Part shown: piece after piece, positions 24,111 to 42,558 of the stretch | How the letters are laid out: each line of letters begins with the position of its first letter | Numbering within the stretch: position 1 is the first letter of the stretch | DNA from: Sesamum alatum | Taxonomy: Eukaryota; Streptophyta; Magnoliopsida; Lamiales; Pedaliaceae | Assembly: GCA_034509735.1 (NCBI GenBank) | Contig: JACGWO010000006.1 | Coordinates: 37,999,141 to 38,063,140 of the forward strand | Length of the DNA stretch: 64,000 bases | Direction of reading: 5' to 3' | The notes under the pieces: model-generated | What the model saw: the letters and a program-made list of their open reading frames with translations, nothing else | The model's database searches: none | What the model was told of the DNA's origin: nothing | Made by a program: the position numbers and the translations under genes

Positions 24111-27100
24111 TCAGGTTCCTGCAGATAAAACAAAAATAAATGTTTGCAGGGAGAACAAAACAAAACAGCAATCAAGAAATTCACCAATCTTGGATGTTGG
24201 ATATAAAGATAACATGATTTTTTTTTTTATATCAATATCCAAAAATGCTTTAAAGAACAAAAGACAGGACAAGAATAGTCCTTCCAAATAACAAAAAGTA
24301 GGAACCTGAATTTTTATTCTTCCACATCCATTCCTGAGATGCCTGGACACCCTATGAAACAGAAAATAAGTCATCGCAAAGTAAGAGTATGAAAACCAAC
24401 AATAAATAATGTATATTTCCCAACTCTAACCTGCTGATATCGAGCTGGATCATTAACCGGACCAGTGCCAGCAGGCATTTGTGCATAGCCAAGTTCCTGA
24501 TCCAAAAGTCACAAATTCATAAATCAGCTTTCGTTTAACAAAATTGGGCAATTACGAACCCACCAAGCTCTGAAACAAGCAGGCAGCAACCACAACAAGG
24601 ATCTCCAATCTCATATCACAGATCTTATGCTAGCAAACCATAATGTTGAAACATTTGTCAATCATTTATACTTATGAAAGCTCAAGTGCCCACAGTGAAG
24701 ATAGAGAGACAATACAATACAGAGAAAAGGAAAATATCAAAGACATAAAACATAGAAATGCCAAAAGATGCCACCCACCATAGTAAATCATTTAAAATGG
24801 TTCAAAAATTGTGCTACTGACCCATGCACATTTACGCTATCGTAGAAAAAATGCAGGACCATCTTGTATACTTTTTAAGCCCTAAAAGGATACAGTTCTC
24901 AGAATAAATATCAACAGCAAACACAAAGTTCAGCTCGATAGCGCACATGATGAGGGAGCTTGCTCAGTTTAGCTAACAAAAATTGGTTTCTATGAAGCAA
25001 ATTAATTTTCCAAACAAGAAGACCGAAATAGTAAATTATCTGGTAATTTATACCTTAGCACCTTGTTTGGCAGAAAATCCAGGAACCTGATACTGAAATA
25101 TTTAACACACAGTGTCAGAAATGTACCTGTAAAATTTCAAACATCAAGCATGGAAGCATAACAAAAACTGACCGAAGATTGAGATGTCTGCTGCAATGGC
25201 TTGGTCTGGTTATGAATGTGTGCCTGATGTGGAACTTGAAGGTGTACTTGCATCTGAGGAGTCTGTTGTATAGATGGTCCTGGTGGGTGAGACTGAACTT
25301 GGGAATGTTGGTTAGGCGGCTTCTGTTGTTGATGTTGATGTTGCTGATGCTGCTCATATAGTGTCAACTCTTCAGGTTTCTCCCACTGCAGTAACCAAGT
25401 GATAATAAGAAGGCATATACTTCTAAATAAACCATGTAGAGATGATAAGACATTTACCTTGCTTTCACCAGTCAAGCTGTTATAGTAGTACTTGTATCCA
25501 TCAGGAGACATATGTTCTGTCCAATTACAGTTAACCGGAGCAACAGCAGGAGCCACGGCTTGGGCAGCGGGTGAGGCAGAAGTAGTACTAGCTAAATCTC
25601 CTGCTGGCTGGACCCCAGGGGTATTGGCTACAGGCTGTGACAAAGTCCCAGCCCAAGGAGACTGGACGAAGAAAAACAGTTTTAACTGTCAAAGACTCTG
25701 GCAAAAGCCAAATTCTAAGTAAAGCTGTCGGTGAGACAGAATCGTTCAATTGGAACATCCATTTACTAAACGAACTCCTTATACCTCAAAATCAGGCAAC
25801 TTTAAATAATAGACTACATTACCCGACTCAATAACACTTATAATGTGGATAGCAAATGCCAAACTCGAACACATTCGACCAATGTTTGACCAAAATGTGG
25901 TACCGAAATTTCCTTCTAACACAACACTGCTAAAGAATAACCCTGCATTGTTTTCAAGTTTAAACTATTGATACCTGCTGTTTAGTGGCTAGTGGACCCT
26001 GATGAACTGCTAAATTCTGATTTGCCGGTTGTAGCTGCTGCATCTGCTGTTGCAGCTGATTTAAGGCTTGTTGTGATGACTGGAATGTAGCCTGTAGAGT
26101 TTGTTTCTGTTGTGACAGCATTTGAGCCAACTGTGATGGTGATTGGGAAAGAGGTTGAAGCTGCTGAGCAGGGGGTTGTTGATTTGCCATCCCGGGTCCT
26201 TGTCCAGGAGTGGTTGATGAATTATGCTGCAATTGAGTCTGGGGAACAGACAGCTGACCATTCTGTCCCGGTAACTGTGACGATGGAGTCTGACTATAAG
26301 GATTTTGGCCAGCAGCGTAAGGTGTCTGCACTTGACCAGGTTGTATGTGTGACCCCTGCAAATTTTGAACATTGGAGAAAGATGCTACATTTAATGGCTG
26401 CGAGTGCAAGGAAGATGGCAAATGCTGTGGTGACTGAAAAAGTTTCTGTACAGGTGATATTTTTGAGCCAAATGATGGCACTTGTGACAAAGACTGGTTA
26501 TAATTCTGGCATGAAAATTCACCAAAAACAAAAACGGAAAGAAAGAGTGGAATCAGCATAGTTTTAAGAATATCATAGTCACAGTAACAGTAAACCTACA
26601 TTATTCCACTTACCAGCTGTGACATAGTAGCAGCAGAAACAGTAGGTCCAGGAAGTGAACCATCAGCATTGCCAGGAAGGCCTCCAATAGGACCCTGCAA
26701 GTTGACAAGAAAACATAAGAAATCCTTGGAAATGGCAAGAGAACAGCCATGCTCCATATACAATTCCAAAATTACTTGACGCCTGAGTCAAATACAGAAC
26801 AAAATGATACTGCAGAGGAAACCAACACCAACATGCCAATATAATAAATGCAATAACTGTGCTACACTTGCAATAAGCTGTGGTTCAAACCTCTACTTAC
26901 CACTAATATCCTTTAGACATAATTAAGTTTATGGAGCAGCAAACATATGGAAATAATGTATCCAGAAACAAAAGCAAGCCTAGATTGAAACAATTGAAAC
27001 GTTTGGGCACAGAATAAAAAATGCCACATTCCAGCATGCTGTTGCAACCAAGAAGACCTGGGATATAAAATGCTCAGAAGAAAAAGCCATTTATTGCTCT

Positions 27101-30100
27101 TACTGGAGCGGAAGAGACAGCCATATGTCCAGATCTAGCAGGAAACTGGCTACTAAAACCATGGTTGCCAACATGAGAATCCGGCCCTAGGTTTTGCGGG
27201 CTCACTGGAGGCCAGGAATTAGAAGGAATGGGGCCACCAAGTGGCATACCACGATCTGTCGCTGGCCTATATTTGAGTATAATATAAAAAAGGTCAAGAT
27301 CAAATATTAGAAAACCAAAAAATTTAAATGTTAAAAGTTCAACAATATCGGCTAGAAGCTAATCATAAGCATGTTAACGGGGTAAGTTACCTGATCCCAG
27401 GGGCAGAAAAACGAGGGCCGAAACCAGGTCCACCGAAAGTGGGACCCCCTCTACTAAAGGATAAAAAAATTGAATGAGATGCACAAAAGTCACTAAGGCA
27501 TCAGGATCTTAATGCATAAAACGGACAGAAATCATAATTAAGGGTCTGCCACCCTAAGATGAAGCAATGCAAAAAAAAACTAAAAAAGACTTTAACGACA
27601 TTTATCTAACACACCTAAAGCTAAATGAGAAATAAAACATTTCTTTCAGACCATATAACACGTTTCATGCTCTAACAAAAAAAGAAGAAAAAGAAAAAGA
27701 AAAAGAAAGAAACTTTAACCCCATTTGTCCAGATTAACACACCCAAGCTAATGAGAAATTAAAACATTTCTTTCAGACCATATAACATGTTTCATGAGCA
27801 TGGATGACTCTCTAATAAGCACCCACAAGGATAAGATAAACCAGAAAAACCAAACAAGTTGCCATGCGATCTGAAATAATAGAACAACAAAAACTGGAGT
27901 TATGTGCAAAGCTACCTTGACTCCCCAGGCCTGGGCCTTTTAGGATCAGCAAATCTAACAGTTAATGGCTGATCACAACCCTGAGATTAGACAACCAGAT
28001 GACACAAAAAATGATTATAATAGACAATCGAAATCAGATCACCATTAAGAAGATGATAAAAGCTTACTCTCATAGTATATGTTCCATTAAGTGCATTTAT
28101 GGCTGCTTCGGCCATCTCTCTTTGAGAGTACTTGACAAATCCACATCCTTCAAATGATTGAAACATTTGTTAGGCAAAAAAAAAAAAGAGAGAGAGAAAG
28201 AGAAATAAAAAATGTCAAATCTGAAATGTCAGTGCCAGCCATAGGCATATATTACATCCATCAGGGCACCATAGAAAATAACATAGAGGACAAGGATTTT
28301 TTTTTTTCCCCTTTTTGGTTTCTCTTTATGGGCTCTAGCAATGAGTTGGTCTTATTCTTGAATTGGAGGAAGATACCTAAAGTAGCTGCCTTTTCAAGTA
28401 TTTATTTGAAAATCAAATCATGGCCACAGACAAATGAAAGGGCACGTACCACGGCTCTGCTTCATTTCATCACGCATAAGATAGACATCTTCAACTCTAC
28501 CATAAGGGGAGAAAATCTGGAGAGATAAATCAGTAGCACCAGTCAGTCAGATTGTTCCTTCAAGTAAAATTCTGCTCACCCAAGATAATGGTAATAATGT
28601 ACAAATATTATTATGAGGAACTTGATTCAAAAGATAACCCAAAAGAAATGATGGCAAAATTACAAGATTGCGTGTTATTCGGTTTCTTGATGAAATGTAG
28701 TGGTCAAGGACTAAAGACTCAGAACGCAGAAAACCCACACTCCATCATCCAAAAAAATAAAATGGAAATAAAATATGCATGTGAATAGGAAGTTCCTCCA
28801 TCCCAAAACCCTCATAACATCAAACGTCTTATGTAATAATAGAAGGTTGATATCAACAAGGTTATGTTTTGAAACAACAAAGAGGGGAGCTTTGAGCAAC
28901 AGAACATACTTCTTCAACTTCCTTCTCAGTAGCTTGTTTGTTCAATGACCCAACAAACAACTTGTATTCGGTTGCACCTGCAATCAGGTAAAAGAACAGA
29001 AAAAAAAATTAAAAAAAAAAAGAAGCTAGTACACCAAGTATTACAGACACATCTCACAGCAGAGAATTGAGGGCAAGAAGATGATTTGACAAAGGAATTA
29101 TCTAAGCATCAAAATGACTGGAGAACAAAAATATCACAAAATACCAAGACGTTCTCGCTCTCCATCCGCATATCTGACTTGGATAGGACCCACTCCCTGT
29201 GTAACTCATAAATAAATAAGAAATATAGGAGGCCAAGTTATCAGCAGAAGAAAACTGAGCAGAAAGATATACCCCTGGTAATGTATACTGGTTATGCAGT
29301 GCTCTAATAGCTCTATCAGCCTCTTCAGAAGAAGCATATTTAATGAAACAGCATCCTGCGGAGGCCAAAAGTTGGTATCCAGATTTTATCAAGACATTCT
29401 ACCTTCACCCCAAGTTAAAACACAGTTGCAGTAACAGTAAATCTCAAAATAAATCATTTTGGGTACAGACTGAAGCTCAAAGTTTTAATTTAGTCTAGGT
29501 GCATCATGTGCATGTAGATGCAGTCAATGGATTGAGACTCACAACCACAGCACTCCAAGGTCCACACTTCACAATGTTAAACGACCAACATCTATGAAAC
29601 ATCAAAGAAGAAGGCACTTCGGCGGCCAACCTTACATCTTTACGTAACTTAAGACCAAGATATGGAACCAGAAATTAAGACCCGCATGGAAGTTAACCAT
29701 AGAAAATAATTACCTTAACCACCAACAAAAATTATAGTGCCTCCACAATATTTAATATTTTCAAATTTACCTTAATCATCAACAAAATTTAAAGTGCCAC
29801 CACAATATTGAATATTCTCAAAGTCAACAATCATAACAAGATAACTTTGTATAAAACTAGTCAACCACACACCAAGGGCCTCAATACCATTAATTTGTCA
29901 GTGAACATGATCACTAGGATACAAGAACCAATAAAAAGGGAAAGATTCAAAAATAATACTCAAAAACTGATAATACTATATATGGGCAAAAACCAGAAAA
30001 AATTAAAGCGCAATCCTGTCCAGAGCCTTTAGCTTAGGCACCAAATTGATTGATCTCAGGAAAATATACAAGATCGTTCAGTGTGATGTCAACAACAAAT

Positions 30101-33100
30101 CAGTCGATGCACAGGACTACTTGCCTGCCATCTCTCACATAAATGCATGAGCATCCACAACAGAAGGACCAAAAGATATAATATTTATCATGGCACATTG
30201 GCCATTGTAGACTATAATTGCACTGACAACTTGTGACAAGCAACTTTTAGAAATAGTAGCAATTAACTTCTATCATTACACCACCAACCAGAACATATGG
30301 AACAGTTTCAATAAATAATGCCCATGTGCCTTAACTAAAAGAAAATGGCATCACCCGATTTTATACACTCTGTGTATAAACAGATTTAACTTTCTTTTAA
30401 TTTTAGGATCACTTAACATAAGCCAATAAACCAAGTCATCTAATAGAAAAGAACTCAGAAATATGTCAGGCCTGGCCCGTAGCACATAAAGCACACCATA
30501 TATATCAAATCACATGTCGGAGGAATGTCGGTAAGCCAAGAAGAAAATAGAATAATCATTGTAATCCTACCAAACCAATGTAAATAATGCAAGAAAAATA
30601 TAATCACCAAATGCACATTGATAATATGTGGAATCATAACCAAACACAAAAAAACCACATAACTCATAGCATATGTCTGAACAAAAGAAATCCATTCATT
30701 CACCACAAGAGCCGGAAATGCAATGGAAATTACTTAGGGATACAAAACTCGCATCTCCCATACCTCACAAGAGGAAACGTACAAGAAAACTATGAAGGCA
30801 ATCCATGCAACAAAAACTAATCCAAACAATGATCCCACAGATGATTAATTGATGAAGAAACACTAAATAACTACGCTAAGCAAACAGTGAAATATGGAGT
30901 AAAGAGGACTGTCAGCATAAGTAGGATATTAACCGGCTATTAGCACAAAACTAAAACTAGTGCCCATCCAACTAGACATACAGAAACCTTTTCCTGCAGG
31001 GACAAAAGGTATCCCCTTTCTCTGATTCACATGAATATCAGAAGGGTAAAAAGAATGAATCAATGGACACAGTCCTGGGGTAGTCCCCTAAAATTGTAGC
31101 TCTTCACATTGCATAAATATGCACTATAGAACTAGCCAGAGTGTCTGCATTCTTACATAGGCCTAGCAGCAAAACAAGATTAAAGGATAGGGGGGAAATG
31201 AAAAATTCAGTCACAGTTGAAACTGAAAAGAAAAAGTAAAATTAGTAGATTCAAAGCTTTCCATCAGTATTTAAGCAGAAAATTCCGAACTTAGGTGCTC
31301 TTGCGAAATCCAAGCATTGCCTGTCAGCTACACCCATAATATGAAAAATGAAATGCAGAAGAAAACATCCAACCACACGTTCCTTTAGTAACCCCACAGA
31401 TAGAAGAGCAGAATTTCAAGCACATAAAATATCTCCAAGTTGAGATGAGAACATGTCATGCATAAAACTGTTTAGCTTGATCTCCCATCATACGCAAGCT
31501 GTTGCATCATGGAGCATAAATTATACAATAGACGATCAATCAACATTATAACTAAATTAACTGTCTAGATCAATATATGAAAATATATCCGGAGCTGCTG
31601 AATGCACAGCTCGAGATCTGCTAATATTACTTCCATGTTCCACGAAACTTTTAGCATGGCGACGAACCCAAATCAGCCAGATCACATGCACGTGAACTCA
31701 TACCCAAAACTCCTACATACACATGTTCCGCAGCTTGACGAGAAGAAAGAAGTGAAGAGAACAACTTAGCGATATATTGAGTTTTTACCTAAAAAATGTA
31801 AAGGATATCATACAGACATCTAAATAGCCATTCATTATTCTACCACTATAGCTCAGATCAAATCCAAACAACAAAACCAAAAAGTTGCAGCTCATCTTCA
31901 CTTGAGCACATGGTTTTGAAAATAAAATGCATCAAAATAACTATTTCAGCAACGGAACCAAATCTAATACTAATGACTCGTGTGAAACCAGGAAGCTAGT
32001 AAAACAAAAAACATGGAATCTTGATTATCTAAAGTTCCAGCAGAACCAATGTAACATCCACAAGACATGTATGCCATTGAGATTAAACATAGTGCCGATG
32101 AGTCAATCCATTAGCAAGAATAACTTTAGCCAAAAACCAAATAAATATTTATATATCAACAAGAGCGTCAAAAGGATAACACAGCTGTCTCACAGAAAAT
32201 TGGCCCAAGGATCAAAGAACAATCTCACCAGTGTTAGTTGACTAGTCAGTTCAAATCACAATCAAGAGTGATTTAAAACATTAACAGGCATGTCCCAATA
32301 CACAGAAGTTAGGCAGTAACTGTACTCCATACACCATCTTCCAAGCAAACAAGTATGTGATTTTGATAAAGTACCAGAGTTTGGCAGGTACAGCAGAAAC
32401 GGCACAACAACTTTGCCACAACCCATTAAGGAATGAGTTACATTGCTCAGACATATAAAAACAGGAATTAAGTGCTATGCTGGAGCAAAATGCAAAGCGT
32501 ATTGTTTAACATAAGTTAAACCACACTCCCAACACCGATTACGTCCATCACTTCCTAACGACTCAATGCTCTATAAATTATGTTTACAATTGGCACGATA
32601 CAACCAACTACACTCAAGTGCTGGATATAACAGAGACGGATTAGCACCCACAAGGCAATAAACAATTCAATCTCATCAAATAGCAGATGAAGATGAGATA
32701 ACTAGGAGTCTAAACTCAAATCAGCCCATTCCACTGATGATTCCATAACATTTTCCAAAATCTAACCCCAGCTTATGAAGAACCAAGCCATTCAAAGACA
32801 TCCAAGAAGGAGAAAAAACTACCGATTTACAAAAAATATTCTAAAGCCGTTCATGAGAACTTAACATCGTATCGTTGTCTCCCTTGTACAACAAAAGATT
32901 TTCTGACACAACTTAGTGGAAAGAAAAATAAATGCTGTCCTAGACTATGCCACAACTAAAGAGGGTACGTAAACGCAAAGTCTATTTTTTGCTGATCACT
33001 ATACATGGATCAATAATAGAATGTCTTCTTCTTGGATGATGGAGTATGAACAGAAAAGATGAGGGCGAATGAACAACTGACGAGAAACATAAGGTTAACA

Positions 33101-35471
33101 TTGGCTTCCTTCAGCACCCCGAAGGACCTGAAAAGACATTTACATAAAACATATAATTGCGTAAGACACAGCATAGCACATACCTTGTTGTTGTCCAGTT
33201 CTCTTATCCTTGATCAAAGCAACTTCTAAAACGCGTCCATGTTTGTCAAATAGGGGTCGTACCTAGAATCATCAGACCAAAAATTTTAGCTAGATACACA
33301 GTAAAAAGAATTAGCAAACTTAGCAAAAGATTAACACATTGAATAAACTGGAAGAGTATGCTACTACAATAAAAACTTGAGCATCCACTGTTTCTTCAAT
33401 AGAGTAAGTTCATGCAAGCTTGATTTACCATATCAAAAGAAAAGCCTTTAGCATTATGAAAGTTAATGAAAAATGCATCAACTAAGTTGTCTTCTGTCCT
33501 GTAAATAAACCCCAGTAAAAATGTTATAAAGACACTACTACGAAAACCAAGATATTGCTCTACTCATCAATATAACAACAGAATCGGTTCTTCCTACGAA
33601 CTGAAAGAATGATGCTATACAGAATTTTCACGAAACAGAAACATAGGACATGATCATAGTGCAAAGAGACCCTTAAGAAATCAATGCTGCAGCTTGAATT
33701 AATTCCTTTCAGGGAGAGAGTTTGTTCCAGTTAACTTACATCTTCTTCAGTTGCTGTCCTCGGTACAGATCCAACAAAAAGTTTGGCAAAACTAGCTCCT
33801 TCTCTGTCTGGAGAAAAGTGAAAGAATAGTCATAAATGCAACTAAATAATCTATGACCAGTAGATGTGGCAATGAACCAAGAACGATAAGTTAGAGAGCC
33901 ATGCAACAAAAGTATACAGATACGAAGTAGCTTAAAAATATATCACCACTTGAAATGTTCTAAAGGCATTCGTAATAATAGCAAGAAGGTCACAAAATAT
34001 TGATATCATCAAGAATCAAAATGAAAACGAAAATATGACAAGAGTTCCTAAAAGGTGAGAGAGTAAAGGCCAGAACTTCTCATGATATCCAATTAAATTT
34101 CACTGCCAAGAATTAGTTGATGTTCCCAAATTCTAAAGAAACAGATCTTTAAAATGTTCAAGGCCAGTATTAAGCTCAACAGCACCCCGATTTTATCCTT
34201 CAAGCTCAAAAGCTATTTGCAAATCAAACTTATTTTGTATTTCCAATACTACTATACCCGTTGTATTCTACCATTATGAAATGATTCAACATTAATTTCA
34301 AATTATTGTCTTAATTTCACTAAATAAAGAAAACAACCTACAGCAGAAGTCACTTAGTTTTTAGACAGAATTGTCAGTACTGTTACTTCACTAAGTTCCA
34401 ATACAAACAACTAGGCAGAGAAAATCTTACAAAACAAACCAAAATTCGAACAATATCCATAGTGAACTTATTTACAAAAGGCAACAAGTATTATCTCAAT
34501 CTGTTCCAATAAAAACAACTAAAAACAAACCATAAAATCCAGCAGTAAGACATAGTTACTTATTTACAAAATACTGCACCTAATTACGGTTTATAAAATC
34601 AACTTTAGCAATAATATCACAGTCTCATGCTAATTTTAACAACTCATTGGACATGAAAATATCATCAAGGGTAAAACAAATTCAAAATTTTAAGATAGAG
34701 CATAGTAAAACATCAGAATTCATGAAAGATACCTGGCGATCTTTCTCTACTGGAGAAAGGGTACCCTCGTTTCTGGCCCGTCAGAGCAGGGGGTGGCATG
34801 TGGTAATTATCCACACCAAACCTTCCACCATCACTCCCACTACCACCCATCGGTCGATATCCTCCACCATCCCTCCTTCCACCACCAATCCACCCAAACC
34901 CTCCACCATCACTGCCACCGCCACCCAATGGCGGAAACCCTCCACCATCACCACCGCCGCCTGATGGCCGAAACCCTCCACCATCACCACCGCCGCCTGA
35001 TGGCCGAAACCCTCCTCCATCCCTACCTCCACCACCCATCGCCGGAAATCCATCACCACCCATCGGTCGAAACCCCCCTCCACCACCTCCTCCCATGGGT
35101 CGAAACCCTCTTCCACCACTGCCTCCCACCGGTCCAAACCCTTCCCCACCAACCGCCGGTCGAAACACTCCCATTCCATCACCAATTGGTCTCAACCCTC
35201 CGCCTCCATCACCACCAGGTGGCGGAGGGTAGCTCGGGGGACTATCAAAAGGCCTGTGGTTTTCCCTTCCACCACCGCCAGCCGAGAATCCGCTGCGATA
35301 GCTACGGGGGCTGTTGCGCCCTCCCTCCCCACCTCGGTAATTGTCCTGGCGGTGGTGGTGGAACGGAGGTCCGCCCCCGCGGGAGTGCCTGCCGGTTGAA
35401 TTATAGTGATGAGGCTCTTCGCTGCTATTGCTGTATCTATCGCCGCCTCTATGCCTATCGAACTTATCCAT
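24111..35471 (-). CDS. FCA: FCA, flowering-time RNA-binding protein, 19 exons
   Basis: FCA is a nuclear RRM protein of the autonomous flowering pathway. It acts with FY in 3'-end choice, lowering FLC in Arabidopsis and limiting its own mRNA. Exons from the start: 35471-34733, 33807-33740, 33262-33184, 29355-29273, 29196-29145, 28977-28910, 28516-28450, 28147-28068, 27980-27916, 27450-27391, 27266-27104, 26694-26614, 26505-25975, 25661-25458, 25385-25173, 25092-25054, 24496-24431, 24351-24306, 24118-24111. They total 903 aa in frame. The N-terminal 246 residues are Gly/Arg-rich. RRM1 has LFVGSV (256-261) and GCCFIKYA (296-303); RRM2 has LFVGSL (347-352) and GCGFVKY (386-392). A Q-rich region (about 536-712) precedes a WW domain with Trp759 and Trp781, the FY-binding module, split by an intron just before Trp781. 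Intron 3 is 3.8 kb, as expected for FCA. The ATG is fixed by an upstream in-frame stop. Confidence 0.94.
29356..33183 (-). other. FCA: FCA intron 3, 3.8 kb, no coding content
   Basis: This is by far the longest intron of the gene, between the exons ending TGQQQ and starting GCCFIKYA, i.e. inside RRM1. In Arabidopsis FCA the corresponding intron 3 is also unusually long and holds the promoter-proximal polyadenylation site that yields the truncated FCA-beta transcript. I find no nested gene on either strand and no obvious transposon. I could not point to a definite AATAAA on the FCA strand, so the regulatory role here is inferred from position and length. Confidence 0.7.
34935..35006 (-). repeat. 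FCA: Perfect 36-bp tandem repeat in FCA exon 1
   Basis: The 36-bp unit at 34935-34970 is repeated exactly at 34971-35006 and encodes FRPSGGGGDGGG twice. Neighbouring exon-1 sequence contains several more diverged glycine-rich units of similar size. Slippage in this tract can change the length of the disordered N-terminal region. Confidence 0.85.
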
Positions 35472-35490
35472 GGAAGTACAAAATCGAAAT

Positions 35491-35499
35491 AAACCCTAA
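35491..35499 (+). promoter_or_regulatory. Telo-box next to the FCA start
   Basis: AAACCCTAA followed by CCC matches the plant telo-box, a motif seen near starts of growth and ribosome-related genes. It lies between an in-frame stop and the FCA ATG, so it is transcribed leader sequence unless transcription starts inside it. Confidence 0.6.
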
Positions 35500-37558
35500 C
35501 CCTTGTACACTATGGAATTGAAGACCAAGATTTGTAAAGAGAAACGGGGGTGTGAGTGTGAGTGTGAGTCCGGCAGCAAACGAAATATGTAATAATGAAA
35601 GTGATTGCCCGTGGCCGTGAGGATTATCGATGCAGCCAAACGACACCGTTCAACTCCCCATCCCGCTTCTGAAATTACGATTGTTGTTTATGACTATGAG
35701 AAAGAATATCAAGTCAATTACTAATTTATCCCCCAATTTGAAGACAATACTAACCCACAAGTAAAGTAATTTAATGGGCTCCAACCAATACTTTAGGGCC
35801 GCGTTTATCCAGACATATTGGGCCGGATATCAGACCAATAACATGCTTGGCCCATCAAACTGTTGAGATTTTTATCCAACTTGGCCCAAAAGTTAGACCA
35901 AATTTTAAATTGACTATTTTGCGTTATGGCAAGTTCAATGCAAATAAACATAATATATTATTATTTAATTACATACTCATTTACTCCGTACGTATAATTA
36001 TTAATAAACTGTAATTAGCGTGCTCTATTGACTAATTTGGCAAGGGCCCAACAGCTTAGAAAATGGGCTTTGAAGCCCAATGATAGAAATTTGTGATTTA
36101 AGAAATTAAGAGAGAACCAACGATATTTAAAAATTGATGTAGAATAATAGCCAATAAATAGTTATTGGTCACGGAATCTGCAAAGGTACTTTAGGTAGAT
36201 TTGTTTTTTTGGAAGTAGAGGAGGAAGTTGGGGAAACAGACACACACACACACACCTGCATAAAAGTGAAAGGACAAAAGAATGCCTAAATTATTGATTG
36301 ATCACCTAAAAAAGTGTAATTGCCTCTTGGGGCCTCGGAATCTTTCACTATGTGTCTCTCTATATGACATGAACATGAGATGACTGAACAATGGCAGTGA
36401 GAGCAGAGTTTATGTTAGTGTTAGGTGGAATAAACAAAATGGGATGAAGCATGTGATTGTCATTGGATCTAATGCATTACTTGGTTAATTTTTAGGTTTA
36501 TTTTCTCGATTATGTCAGAATACCAATACTATGATGTTTTTATTAGTTGTGTGATGATGATGTCGTGGATCTATTTTCTTGGTCTTTTCAAATTTTGATG
36601 ACTGTTTGTTTGAGTGTGTCTTAATTAGAACATTGTGTAGTTAGGTGAAGTTTATTTTTTGAATTACTTGAGAATAATAAATGTTGTCCTTACAATTACC
36701 AGTTTTTGTGAAATTCGTTAAATGAACTTGACGGATACAGTAAAATGTTTTCTAAATTTTAATCATAATATGTTCATTTTCATGGTGATTTAATAAGGGA
36801 CGGATTCAAAATAGAAAGCTTGAGGGGGTTCGACATTCTTTTTTATATATATATTAAATTTTGCTATTTTAAACTTATATTAGCACTTTGTTGGGGTTCA
36901 TTAAAATAATTGGAGGACCAACATATACTAAAAAATAAAAAATATATATATACTATAAAGAAAAAGTTATAAAGTTTGGGCTTCACATAGATCCGTATTG
37001 ATTTAATGGGTTATAAAAAGTTATAATTTGTTCGTCACTCAAATTCAACAAATTAACCAAAAAAAAATACTTAACTAGTTAACTTTGTGAAGACAATCAT
37101 AATCATGATCTCAATTTTTAGTATAGAAAAAGCTAAATTGTCAGTAAGTTTAACACACAGTCAGCTACATCTAATGCTATGAGCTGGGACGACATTTTTT
37201 TTTTTATATAAATCCACAAAATTTGACTATTTTTATTTATTCTAATATGTATAATTTTACACATTGGCAGTAAATCTATAGTATTTTTTACCATGTTCAG
37301 TTCAAGAAAAGAACTTGAGTCTGTGAAGAGTTCAAAACTGTTGAGGTTAGAAGATCCGGCAAAAATCCATGAGAAATCTATAATGATTACCCAGAACTTT
37401 AGGACTATCCCACAAATTCATCATCCAGAAAAATTTATGGTTTCCCTTTTATCCCAAAAAAGTTGACAACTTTTTGCAAAAAGAAATACTCTCAACTCCC
37501 TATTATCACTATAAGACGCTCGCTAAACTCCAAAATCTACAGCTCTGCCTGCATCTCT

Positions 37559-37569
37559 CTCTATATATC
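37559..37569 (+). promoter_or_regulatory. GAL1: Probable TATA box of galactokinase
   Basis: CTCTATATATC lies about 85 bp upstream of the galactokinase ATG, preceded by a CT-rich stretch. A start site about 30 bp downstream would give a leader of roughly 55-60 nt. Confidence 0.45.
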
Positions 37570-37651
37570 AGTATCACCCCCACCCACCCACTCCGGAGCA
37601 GAAAATTCTGAAAAGAAAAAGAGCCCGGAAAAACAGCTGATCGGAGAATCA

Positions 37652-42558
<4,907 letters not shown>

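Larger units (their letters stand above)
35472..37651. promoter_or_regulatory. Divergent promoter region of FCA and galactokinase
   Basis: FCA is transcribed leftward and galactokinase rightward from this 2.2-kb spacer. A telo-box AAACCCTAA lies at 35491-35499, about 20 bp upstream of the FCA ATG, probably in its leader. GGCCC/TGGGC-type motifs cluster at about 35796-35890 and 36045-36079, including the inverted pair TGGGCTT-TG-AAGCCCA at 36064-36079. Such motifs mark housekeeping plant promoters. An (AC)n run lies at about 36240-36256. From about 36500 to 37450 it is plain AT-rich DNA with no gene. Confidence 0.6.

Noticed and set aside
29356..33183. Possible nested gene within FCA intron 3
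   Set aside because: Open frames of 74-104 codons there have no domain, no splice partners and typical intron composition.
34793..35521. 242-codon plus-strand frame opposite FCA exon 1
   Set aside because: His/Pro-rich shadow of the glycine-rich coding repeats; the minus strand carries the true FCA N-terminus.
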